Assembly (NCBI GenBank): GCA_004296145.1
Contig: SEBM01000078.1
Coordinates: 1-11,332 of the forward strand
DNA from: Flavobacterium sp.
GTDB lineage: Bacteria > Bacteroidota > Bacteroidia > Flavobacteriales > Flavobacteriaceae
Reading direction: 5' to 3'
DNA length: 11,332 nt
Part shown: positions 1-5,927 of the stretch, piece after piece
Layout of the letters: each line of letters opens with the position of its first letter
Position numbering within the stretch: position 1 is the first letter of the stretch
Position numbers and translations under genes: made by a program
The notes under the pieces: model-generated
The model's database searches: none
Seen by the model: only the letters and a program-made list of their open reading frames with translations
What the model was told of the DNA's origin: nothing

Positions 1-76
1 CTGATCTTTATTTTTTTTGCACACCTCTTTTTTTAAATAAGATAGATTAAGTAGAGTATAAGTCATTTAAAAAGTA

Positions 77-84
77 TATTTTTG
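77..84 (+). promoter_or_regulatory. possible -7 promoter box for the Rrf2 gene
   Basis: TATTTTTG fits the Bacteroidota -7 consensus TAnnTTTG. No TTG/TTTG is seen at the expected distance upstream, so this is a weak call. A purine-rich AGAGGAGA (101-108) follows but is about 50 bases from the GTG start and is unlikely to be its ribosome site. Confidence 0.3.
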
Positions 85-118
85 TTTCCTAATAAAATTT
101 AGAGGAGATATAAGAGTA

Positions 119-153
119 AAATCTGAAATCATTAATCTAAAATCTAAAATAAA
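119..153 (+). repeat. degenerate 7-base tandem repeat (word AAATCTA)
   Basis: Five consecutive 7-base units, with consensus close to AAATCTA, run directly up to the start region of the Rrf2 gene. The period is 7, so it is not a codon repeat. The same layout with different words is found in other spacers of this window. Confidence 0.65.
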
Positions 154-157
154 GTAC

Positions 158-568
158 GTGCTTTCAAAGAAAACAAAATACGGAATTAAAGCTTTAACAT
201 TTTTAGCCAGACGCGGAAATAACGATCCGGTTCAAATTGCCGAGATTGCCAAAAGTGAACATATTTCGATTAAATTTTTAGAAAGTATTTTGTTGCTTCT
301 TAGAAATTCAGGATTTCTTGGAGCCAAAAAAGGGAAAGGCGGAGGCTATTACCTAATAAAAGATCCGAAAGATATCAGTATGGCAAAAGTATACCGAATT
401 CTTGAAGGACCAATTGCATTACTTCCTTGTGCCAGCCACAATTTCTACGAAAGATGTGACGACTGTGATGACGAAACTACCTGCGCGGCAAGACGTTTAA
501 TGACAGAAGTACGCGATAATACACTTAAAATATTAGAAAGTAATTCTTTAGCAGATATCGCTTTTTAG
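158..568 (+). CDS. Rrf2-family transcriptional regulator with four C-terminal cysteines
   Basis: This 136-residue protein has the usual Rrf2 length and plan. The N-terminal winged helix begins MLSKKTKYGIKAL, and the wing is seen as KKGKGGGYYL at about residues 57-66. Cysteines at 91, 100, 103 and 109 lie in the region where IscR, NsrR and RsrR-type relatives bind an iron-sulfur cluster, but the spacing C-x8-C-x2-C-x5-C is not the three-cysteine IscR pattern. The GTG start at 158 is chosen because it gives the typical family N terminus. The frame stays open upstream, but there is no better start. It lies upstream of the sulfate assimilation genes. In other bacteria Rrf2 proteins such as CymR control sulfur genes, so I infer that this one senses sulfur or Fe-S status and controls the cluster. 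Family assignment is firm; the regulon is inferred. Confidence 0.88.
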   Translation: MLSKKTKYGIKALTFLARRGNNDPVQIAEIAKSEHISIKFLESILLLLRNSGFLGAKKGKGGGYYLIKDPKDISMAKVYRILEGPIALLPCASHNFYERCDDCDDETTCAARRLMTEVRDNTLKILESNSLADIAF

Positions 569-582
569 AAAAATATTTTTTC

Positions 583-660
583 ACCATATAAGTAATATAA
601 GTTCATTTTAGACTTTGCGTAAAAAAACTTTATTAAATGAACTTATATGACTTATATGGT
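583..660. repeat. long inverted repeat between convergent genes, likely bidirectional terminator or dispersed element
   Basis: Arms at 583-608 and 635-660 are 26 bases each and complementary at 25 of 26 positions, around a 26-base centre. They start 15 bases after the Rrf2 stop and end 8 bases before the TSUP stop on the other strand. Such a stem could end transcription from both sides. The arms contain the phrase CTTATATGACTTATATGG, which I recall as common in flavobacterial intergenic DNA; I could not check this. Confidence 0.7.
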
Positions 661-667
661 TTAATTC

Positions 668-1450
668 TTAAAATATCAGTTTATATCCTGCAAGGAAAAG
701 CATCACCGCGATTGCGTTTCTAAGAAACTGATCCGGCACTTTTCCGCTTAACATACTTCCCATGTAAATTCCGGGAAGTGATCCCATTAGTAATTGACCT
801 AATAATCCTAAATCTAAATTTCCCATAGAAGCATGACCAATTCCTGCAACCAAAGTTAACGGAACGGCATGCGCAATTTCTGTTCCAACTAATTTAGGAG
901 TTGGTAATAAAGGATAAAGGAAAAATAAAGTTACAGTTCCCAAAGCTCCCGCACCAATAGAGGTTAAAGTTACCGTTGCACCTAATAAAACGCCAATTGC
1001 GATTGTCAGCATATTTTGAGTGTGACTTTCACTGTGAAACTTATCTCCGGCATGTTTTTGAGAATATCTTAATATTCTTTGTTTAAATATAATAGCAATC
1101 GAAGTAAATAATAATGCCCAGCCCAAACTGTGTTTGATAACTTTATTTACAGTTTCAATATCTGTTTTAATACTGTGTAAGATCCATAAAGTGACCAAAG
1201 CTGCGGGTACACTTCCTAAAGTGAGCCAGCCCGTAATTTTCCAATTGATATTGCCTTTTTTATTGTGAACAAATATGCCTCCGGCTTTAGTAAAAGCGGC
1301 ATAAAGAAGATCGGTTCCTACTGCAGTTGTAGGTGGAATGCCGAAGTATAATAAAATAGGAGTCATTAAAGAACCTCCTCCAACACCAGTTAATCCAACA
1401 ATAAAACCAACTACTAAACCCGCAATGACAAGACCAATCTGAAAATCCAT
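668..1450 (-). CDS. TSUP (TauE/SafE) family membrane transporter
   Basis: This 260-residue, highly hydrophobic protein has the two-fold internal repeat of the TSUP family. The first half has the signature GVGGGSLMTPIL at about 22-33, and the second half has a matching GAGALGTVTLFFLYPL stretch at about 167-182. A more polar, charged loop at about 123-146 joins the halves. I estimate seven to eight membrane segments. TSUP proteins move sulfite, sulfate, sulfonates or other organosulfur anions. Next to sulfate assimilation genes it may export excess sulfite or import a sulfur source; the substrate cannot be read from the sequence. It is transcribed away from the cys cluster, so it is a separate unit from the second TSUP gene. 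The ATG at 1450 puts a membrane segment right at the N terminus, as is usual. Confidence 0.88.
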   Translation of the reverse strand: MDFQIGLVIAGLVVGFIVGLTGVGGGSLMTPILLYFGIPPTTAVGTDLLYAAFTKAGGIFVHNKKGNINWKITGWLTLGSVPAALVTLWILHSIKTDIETVNKVIKHSLGWALLFTSIAIIFKQRILRYSQKHAGDKFHSESHTQNMLTIAIGVLLGATVTLTSIGAGALGTVTLFFLYPLLPTPKLVGTEIAHAVPLTLVAGIGHASMGNLDLGLLGQLLMGSLPGIYMGSMLSGKVPDQFLRNAIAVMLFLAGYKLIF

Positions 1451-1465
1451 AATAAAAATTTGGCG

Positions 1466-1473
1466 CTAAAGTA
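1466..1473 (-). promoter_or_regulatory. possible -7 box for the minus-strand TSUP gene
   Basis: Read on the minus strand this is TACTTTAG, one base off TAnnTTTG, about 15 bases before the ATG. No clear -33 box is seen. The leader would be very short. Confidence 0.28.
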
Positions 1474-1668
1474 AAAACATTTTTATAATTATCCTATGGA
1501 TTTGGTAGAGATTAAATATGTATTTTTGTAAATCACAAAATTGAATTGACTTGTTACAATCTTAATAATGCAATGTATAATTTGTTAAATTAATTACTAA
1601 TCGTCTTTACAATGTCTCTTATCACGGTTTAAAAGGGAATAACCGGCGCAAAAAAGTAAATATAATGT
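1474..1668. other. AT-rich intergenic stretch between divergent transporter genes
   Basis: No gene is seen here. TATTTTTG at 1521-1528 fits the -7 consensus on the plus strand, with TTTG at 1501-1504, but the 16-base gap is short and nothing obvious follows. A GC-richer patch at 1622-1650 holds only a weak 5-bp stem (CGGTT/AACCG). The cys promoter lies just downstream. Confidence 0.4.
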
Positions 1669-1698
1669 TTTGATATTTCGAAATATATAGTACATTTG
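1669..1698 (+). promoter_or_regulatory. promoter of the sulfate assimilation cluster
   Basis: TTTG at 1669-1672 is followed after 18 bases by TACATTTG at 1691-1698. Both boxes match the Bacteroidota consensus exactly and the spacing is right. Transcription should start near 1704, giving a leader of about 58 bases before the ATG at 1762. Confidence 0.75.
1673..1686. promoter_or_regulatory. candidate operator: perfect 14-bp palindrome between promoter boxes
   Basis: ATATTTCGAAATAT is its own reverse complement and sits exactly between the -33 and -7 boxes, where a bound dimer would block RNA polymerase. The nearby Rrf2 regulator is the obvious candidate to bind it. This is inferred from position and symmetry only. 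Confidence 0.5.
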
Positions 1699-1703
1699 CA
1701 AAG

Positions 1704-1761
1704 TAATCTACTAAGCCGATAGGGTAATGGATTTTGAGAAGCAAAAAACAAATCTCAGAAT
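1704..1761 (+). promoter_or_regulatory. 5' leader with hairpin ending at the start codon
   Basis: The leader has a GC-richer block at about 1711-1730 (AGCCGATAGGG in the middle), then a stem with arms 1731-1739 (ATTTTGAGA) and 1753-1761 (TCTCAGAAT). The stem is 9 bp with one G-U pair and a 13-base A-rich loop. The 3' arm touches the ATG at 1762. A small out-of-frame open frame of 18 codons starts at ATG 1727 and runs into the gene. Translational control is possible but inferred; I recognise no known riboswitch. Confidence 0.45.
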
Positions 1762-2667
1762 ATGGAAAATGAACTTAAATTAAACAATACTGCGATAAAA
1801 GCTGATGGTGCTTTTTCTAAAGAAAAATTATGGGTCATCATACCTGTGGTTTTGTTGTTAGGTTTGGTAGGAACATTAATTTATAACCATCACGCTGAAT
1901 TTTCATGGAATGGTTTAGTACAGGGTTTTGATGATAATCTTTTGGCTTTTTTCTTAATTGGAGTTTTTGCTCAATTGGTAGATGGAGCTTTAGGAATGGG
2001 TTACGGAGCAACTTCTACGTCATTTTTATTGGCTTATGGAGTGCCGCCAGTGGTAAGTAGTACGGCAGTTCACGTTTCTGAAATGTTTACAACGGGAGCG
2101 TCGGCGCTTTCGCATCATCGTTTTGGAAACATCAATAAAAAACTGGTAAAACATTTGTTGATTCCGGGAGTTTTAGGATCGATTACAGGAGCATATTTAT
2201 TGTCTGATGTAATTAATGGTGATGTAATTAAGCCTTTTATTGCAGTTTACATGATTGTTTTAGCGGCAATCATTATAAAGAAAGCGTTAAAGAAAAATGT
2301 TGAAAAAAAGAAAACCAAAAAATTAGGCGTTTTAGCTGTTTTTGGAGGTTTTATGGATTCAGTTGGAGGCGGAGGCTGGGGTCCGATTGTGACTTCAACA
2401 TTATTAGGAAGAGGAAGAAATCCGAAATATACAATTGGTTCTGTTAATGCGGCTGAGTTTGCGATTTCATTTGCAAGCGGAATAACTTTCATGCTTTTTG
2501 GAGGAATCCACGGCTGGCAGGTAATTATCGGATTAATTTTAGGTGGTGTCATAGCTGCGCCGATTGCAGCATTTTTAGTAAATAAAATTAAAAGAAAACC
2601 AATGATGATTGCGGTGGGAATCTTAATCATCTTATTGAGTTTAAAAACATTATCTAAATTGTTATAA
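1762..2667 (+). CDS. TSUP (TauE/SafE) family transporter, putative sulfate permease
   Basis: This 301-residue membrane protein is the first gene of the cys cluster. A hydrophilic 22-residue N terminus precedes a membrane segment at about 23-41. The two TSUP repeats are seen as LVDGALGMGYGATSTSFLL at about 72-90 and GGFMDSVGGGGWGPIVTST at about 195-213, with a lysine-rich loop at about 173-187 between them. It is only distantly similar to the minus-strand TSUP protein and differs in its signature motifs, so the two are not a recent duplication. Its place directly ahead of cysH (22 bases apart) argues for sulfate uptake, since no ABC-type or SulP-type sulfate transporter is visible. TSUP permeases are associated with assimilatory cys clusters in some other bacteria. 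Export of sulfite is the alternative. Confidence 0.88.
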   Translation: MENELKLNNTAIKADGAFSKEKLWVIIPVVLLLGLVGTLIYNHHAEFSWNGLVQGFDDNLLAFFLIGVFAQLVDGALGMGYGATSTSFLLAYGVPPVVSSTAVHVSEMFTTGASALSHHRFGNINKKLVKHLLIPGVLGSITGAYLLSDVINGDVIKPFIAVYMIVLAAIIIKKALKKNVEKKKTKKLGVLAVFGGFMDSVGGGGWGPIVTSTLLGRGRNPKYTIGSVNAAEFAISFASGITFMLFGGIHGWQVIIGLILGGVIAAPIAAFLVNKIKRKPMMIAVGILIILLSLKTLSKLL

Positions 2668-2689
2668 AGATTTAGAAAGGAAAGAGAAT

Positions 2690-3400
2690 ATGAGTGCGAC
2701 AATTGTAGAGTCATTATTAGAACAAACAAAAGATTTTTCTTTAGAACAAACGTTAAGTTTTCTGGCAGAAAAATATCCAAACCAAGTTATTTTTTCAACT
2801 TCATTTGGACAAGAAGATCAGGTAATAACTGATTTTATTTTCAAAAATGATATTGATATTAAGGTTTTTACTTTAGATACCGGAAGATTGTTTCAGGAAA
2901 CGTATGATGTTTTTCATAGAACATTAAAAAAGTACAAAAAACAAATCGAAGTTTACTTTCCGGAAGCGACAGCAGTAGAAAATCTGCTTCAGACAAAAGG
3001 GCCGAACAGTTTTTACGATTCGGTTGAGAACAGAAAAGAATGCTGTTTTATTCGAAAAGTGGTTCCATTGAGAAAAGCTTTAGCAGGAAATGCAGTCTGG
3101 ATTACAGGTTTAAGAGCCGAACAATCAGAAAACAGACACGATTTAAATCTGTTTGAATACGACGGAGGTTTCGACATCATAAAATTCAATCCGTTATTAA
3201 AATGGACTTTAGAAGAAGTAGAAAATCATCTAAAAGAATTTAATGTTCCGCAAAATGCTTTACACAAAGAAGGTTTCGTAAGCATCGGATGCGCGCCTTG
3301 TACAAGAGCAATTTTCCCGGGAGAAGATATTAGAGCCGGAAGATGGTGGTGGGAATCAAGTCATAAAGAATGTGGTTTACACGGTGCGAAGAAAGAGTAA
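2690..3400 (+). CDS. cysH: adenylylsulfate (APS) reductase, assimilatory, 4Fe-4S type
   Basis: This 236-residue protein is a member of the PAPS/APS reductase family and reduces activated sulfate to sulfite using thioredoxin. The nucleotide-binding region includes STSFGQEDQVI at about 36-46. The Fe-S set that marks APS-using enzymes is present: the pair C118-C119 in KECCFIRK and C201-x2-C204 in GCAPCTRAI. The catalytic cysteine C228 lies in the C-terminal ECGLH motif. PAPS-only enzymes of the E. coli type lack the two Fe-S pairs, so APS is the likely substrate and an APS kinase is not needed. The ATG at 2690 follows a purine-rich GGAAAGAG and lies 22 bases after the permease stop, consistent with co-transcription. 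Confidence 0.95.
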   Translation: MSATIVESLLEQTKDFSLEQTLSFLAEKYPNQVIFSTSFGQEDQVITDFIFKNDIDIKVFTLDTGRLFQETYDVFHRTLKKYKKQIEVYFPEATAVENLLQTKGPNSFYDSVENRKECCFIRKVVPLRKALAGNAVWITGLRAEQSENRHDLNLFEYDGGFDIIKFNPLLKWTLEEVENHLKEFNVPQNALHKEGFVSIGCAPCTRAIFPGEDIRAGRWWWESSHKECGLHGAKKE

Positions 3401-3404
3401 GGAA

Positions 3405-3439
3405 TTAGTACTTAGTCATTAGTCCAAAGTCCTTAGTTA
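3405..3439 (+). repeat. degenerate 7-base tandem repeat (word TTAGTCC)
   Basis: Five 7-base units of the form TTAGTNN run in register in the cysH-cysD spacer: TTAGTAC, TTAGTCA, TTAGTCC, AAAGTCC, TTAGTTA. This is the first of three distinct arrays in this 151-base spacer. Confidence 0.75.
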
Positions 3440-3450
3440 GAAAAAGAAAA

Positions 3451-3499
3451 TAGAGTAAAGAATATAGAATATAGAGTGGAGAATTTTAGATTAGGTTAG
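3451..3499 (+). repeat. degenerate 7-base tandem repeat (word TAGAATA/TAGAGTA)
   Basis: About five recognisable units such as TAGAGTA, AAGAATA, TAGAATA, TAGAGTG and GAGAATT keep a period of 7, fading into less regular sequence at 3486-3499. Confidence 0.6.
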
Positions 3500-3501
3500 T
3501 A

Positions 3502-3529
3502 AAACTTGAAACCTGAAACTTGAAACTAA
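3502..3529 (+). repeat. 7-base tandem repeat (word AAACTTG)
   Basis: Four units in perfect register: AAACTTG, AAACCTG, AAACTTG, AAACTAA. They end 22 bases before the cysD ATG. The word is close to that of the array at 4533-4560 ahead of cysN. Confidence 0.75.
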
Positions 3530-3551
3530 AAATATCAAACAAAAAACAACA

Positions 3552-4451
3552 ATGAGTTCAGTATTAAAAACAAACGCTTTAGAGAGTGAAGCAATATACA
3601 TTTTCAGAGAAGTAATTTCACAGTTTGACAAACCGGTTTTGCTTTTCTCTGGAGGAAAAGATTCTATTACATTGGTGCGTTTGGCACAAAAAGCATTTTT
3701 TCCTGCTAAAATTCCGTTTCCTCTATTGCACGTTGATACGGGACACAATTTCCCTGAAACAATCGCTTTCAGAGATAAATTGGTTGAAGAATTAGGTTTA
3801 GAATTGATCGTTCGTAATGTTCAGGATGCTATTGACGAAGGAAAAGTAGTGGAAGAAACTGGTAAATATTCTAGTAGAAACAGCTTGCAAACGACAACAC
3901 TTTTAGATGCAATCGAAGAATTTAAATTTGATGCTTGTATTGGTGGAGCGCGTCGTGATGAAGAAAAAGCAAGAGCTAAAGAACGTATTTTCTCTGTTCG
4001 TGATGATTTCGGACAATGGGACGAAAAAAATCAAAGACCTGAGTTGTTTGATATTTTGAATGGAAAAATCGAAAACGGACAAAACGTTCGTGTTTTCCCA
4101 ATTTCAAACTGGACAGAATTAGATGTTTGGAGTTATATCGAAAAAGAAAATATCGAAATTCCATCGATCTATTTTTCACATAAAAGAAAAGTTTTTTTGA
4201 GAGACGGTTTAATCTGGTCACATTCTCCTTTTGTGTACCAAGAAGAAGACGAACAAATCGAAGAAAGAATTGTTCGCTTCAGAACCGTTGGAGATATGAG
4301 TTGTACAGCGGCTGTTGAATCTTACGCGGCAACAATTGAAGAGGTTGTAGGCGAAATCAGATCATCAACAATCTCAGAAAGAGGCGCCAGAATCGACGAT
4401 AAAAGATCTGAGGCGGCGATGGAGAAAAGAAAACAACAAGGATACTTTTAA
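3552..4451 (+). CDS. cysD: sulfate adenylyltransferase subunit 2 (ATP sulfurylase small subunit)
   Basis: With CysN this 299-residue protein makes APS and pyrophosphate from ATP and sulfate. It is close to the length of E. coli CysD. The PP-loop SGGKDS is at 33-38, HVDTGHNFPET is at about 61-71, the GGARRDEEKARAKERIFS stretch is near 131-148, and the conserved C-terminal end has ERGARIDDK and the final KQQGYF. It is complete, with no missing key residue that I can see. It lies between cysH and cysN in the same direction, but the spacers on both sides are 151 and 119 bases of heptad repeats, unusually long for a tight operon. A long antisense open frame overlaps it, which I read as a shadow. 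Confidence 0.96.
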   Translation: MSSVLKTNALESEAIYIFREVISQFDKPVLLFSGGKDSITLVRLAQKAFFPAKIPFPLLHVDTGHNFPETIAFRDKLVEELGLELIVRNVQDAIDEGKVVEETGKYSSRNSLQTTTLLDAIEEFKFDACIGGARRDEEKARAKERIFSVRDDFGQWDEKNQRPELFDILNGKIENGQNVRVFPISNWTELDVWSYIEKENIEIPSIYFSHKRKVFLRDGLIWSHSPFVYQEEDEQIEERIVRFRTVGDMSCTAAVESYAATIEEVVGEIRSSTISERGARIDDKRSEAAMEKRKQQGYF

Positions 4452-4458
4452 TTTTTTG

Positions 4459-4493
4459 GTAAGAAGTTAAAAGTTAGAAGTAAGAAGAATCAA
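4459..4493 (+). repeat. degenerate 7-base tandem repeat (word GTTAGAA)
   Basis: Five units (GTAAGAA, GTTAAAA, GTTAGAA, GTAAGAA, GAATCAA) keep a period of 7 just after the cysD stop codon. Confidence 0.7.
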
Positions 4494-4532
4494 GAAAACA
4501 AAAACATACAGATTTATAAGTTTCGAGAGAAC

Positions 4533-4560
4533 ATGAAACCTCAAACTTTAAACCTGAAAC
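4533..4560 (+). repeat. 7-base tandem repeat (word NNNAAAC)
   Basis: Four units ending in AAAC: ATGAAAC, CTCAAAC, TTTAAAC, CTGAAAC. They stop 10 bases before the cysN ATG. The ATG within the first unit is out of frame with cysN. Confidence 0.7.
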
Positions 4561-4570
4561 AATATATAAG

Positions 4571-5815
4571 ATGGACGTTTTAAAAATAGCAACAGCAGGA
4601 AGTGTAGATGACGGAAAAAGTACTTTGATCGGAAGATTATTGTACGATACAAAATCGTTGACAACAGATAAAATCGAAGCAATCGAGAAAAGCAGTAAAC
4701 AAAAGGGATACGATTATCTTGATTTTTCTTTGGCGACAGATGGTTTAGTAGCAGAAAGAGAGCAGGGAATTACGATTGATGTTGCACACATTTATTTTTC
4801 TACAGCAAAGAAAAGTTACATTATTGCAGATACTCCGGGTCACGTAGAATATACCAGAAACATGGTTACAGGAGCTTCGACTTCTCAGGTTTCTATTATT
4901 TTGATCGATGCCAGAAAAGGAGTAATTGAGCAAACATACCGTCACTTTTTCATCAATAATTTATTGAGAGTAAAAGAAGTGATTGTTGCCATCAACAAAA
5001 TGGATTTAGTAGATTATTCAGAAGAAGTTTTCAATAAAATTAAAGCTGATTTTCAGGCTTTAAATGCAAAAAGTACTTTCAAAGAACAAAACGTAAGTTA
5101 TATTCCGTTAAGCGCTATCAACGGTGGAAACGTGGTAGACAAATCAGAAAATATGACTTGGTACGACGGACAAACTGTTTTAGAACATTTAGAAGGATTA
5201 CATTCTCATGATGTTTACGAAGCAGGAAAAGCACGTTTCCCGGTTCAGACTGTAATTCGTCCAAAAACTGAAGAATACCACGATTTTAGAGGTTACGCAG
5301 GGAAACTATACGGAAACTCAATTAAAGTTGGAGATGCGGTAACAGTTCTTCCTTCATTAACAGAATCAAAAGTGACTAAAATTCATTTCTTCGATAAAAC
5401 ATTTGATGAAGCTGTTGCAGGTTCTTCAATTACAATCGAATTAGAAAATGACATCAATGTAACGAGAGGCGATATGATTGTAAAATCAGACGAGCTTCCA
5501 AAAATTGAAAAAGATATTACAACAACAGTTTGCTGGATGGACAGTAAAAAACTGGTTGCAGGAACAAAATATTTGGTACAACACAATACCAACAGAGTTT
5601 TGGCAAAAGTAGAAAGTATCAAAAATACAATCTCAACTGATTATTCAGGAACGAAAGAAGCTTCGCAATTAGCGATCAACGAAATTGGAGAAGTAACTAT
5701 CAAATTAAGCAAGCCTTTGTATTTTGATGCCTACAACGACAACAAATCAAACGGAGCTTTTATTTTAATTGACACTGCAACAAACACAACTGCAGGAGTA
5801 GGATTCATTAGGTAA
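4571..5815 (+). CDS. cysN: sulfate adenylyltransferase subunit 1 (GTPase)
   Basis: This 414-residue translation-factor-like GTPase couples GTP hydrolysis to APS synthesis by CysD. G1 is GSVDDGKST at 10-18, the switch region is EREQGITID at 62-70, G3 is DTPGH at 87-91 and G4 is NKMD at 142-145. After the G domain come the beta-barrel domains typical of EF-Tu relatives. It is shorter than E. coli CysN (475 residues), mainly because it lacks the long N-terminal leader, and it has no CysC (APS kinase) fusion at the C terminus. That agrees with the APS-type CysH upstream. The start at 4571 is the only sensible one, with the G1 loop following at once. Confidence 0.96.
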   Translation: MDVLKIATAGSVDDGKSTLIGRLLYDTKSLTTDKIEAIEKSSKQKGYDYLDFSLATDGLVAEREQGITIDVAHIYFSTAKKSYIIADTPGHVEYTRNMVTGASTSQVSIILIDARKGVIEQTYRHFFINNLLRVKEVIVAINKMDLVDYSEEVFNKIKADFQALNAKSTFKEQNVSYIPLSAINGGNVVDKSENMTWYDGQTVLEHLEGLHSHDVYEAGKARFPVQTVIRPKTEEYHDFRGYAGKLYGNSIKVGDAVTVLPSLTESKVTKIHFFDKTFDEAVAGSSITIELENDINVTRGDMIVKSDELPKIEKDITTTVCWMDSKKLVAGTKYLVQHNTNRVLAKVESIKNTISTDYSGTKEASQLAINEIGEVTIKLSKPLYFDAYNDNKSNGAFILIDTATNTTAGVGFIR

Positions 5816-5820
5816 AAACC

Positions 5821-5917
5821 TGCTATAAGCTTTAAGCAATAGGCTTTAAGCTTTAAGCAAAAGATGTATAACAAGGAACGCAAGAAGCTTATAGCCTATT
5901 GCTTAAAGCCTAAAGCA
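5821..5917 (+). repeat. 33-bp inverted repeat made of 7-base units, between cysN and sulfite reductase
   Basis: Arms 5821-5853 and 5885-5917 are complementary at 30 of 33 positions, including 17 consecutive pairs, around a 31-base centre. Each arm is itself an array of period 7, with words near AGCTTTA on the left and AAGCCTA on the right. It begins 5 bases after the cysN stop and ends 10 bases before the sulfite reductase ATG. There is no T-run, so it is not a standard terminator; an mRNA processing or stability stem is possible. Confidence 0.8.
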
Positions 5918-5927
5918 TTAAAAAGAA

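Noticed and set aside
1615..1650. CTCTTATCA followed by AAAGGGA, reminiscent of the start of a SAM-I riboswitch
   Set aside because: The conserved GGAGGGA and later GAAACC/CAACC core segments are absent, and the stretch lies upstream of the cys promoter, so it would not be in the transcript.
2247..2780. 177-codon open frame on the minus strand
   Set aside because: It lies antisense over the TSUP gene and cysH start, has low-complexity phenylalanine and proline runs typical of a reversed membrane-protein gene, and resembles no family.
3491..4221. Minus-strand open frames of 85 and 81 codons over cysD
   Set aside because: Both are antisense to a firmly identified gene, and one starts in heptad-repeat spacer; no family features.
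3401..4570. Period-7 arrays as a CRISPR or other spaced-repeat array
   Set aside because: Units are 7 bases, degenerate and directly adjacent, with no unique spacers between repeats.
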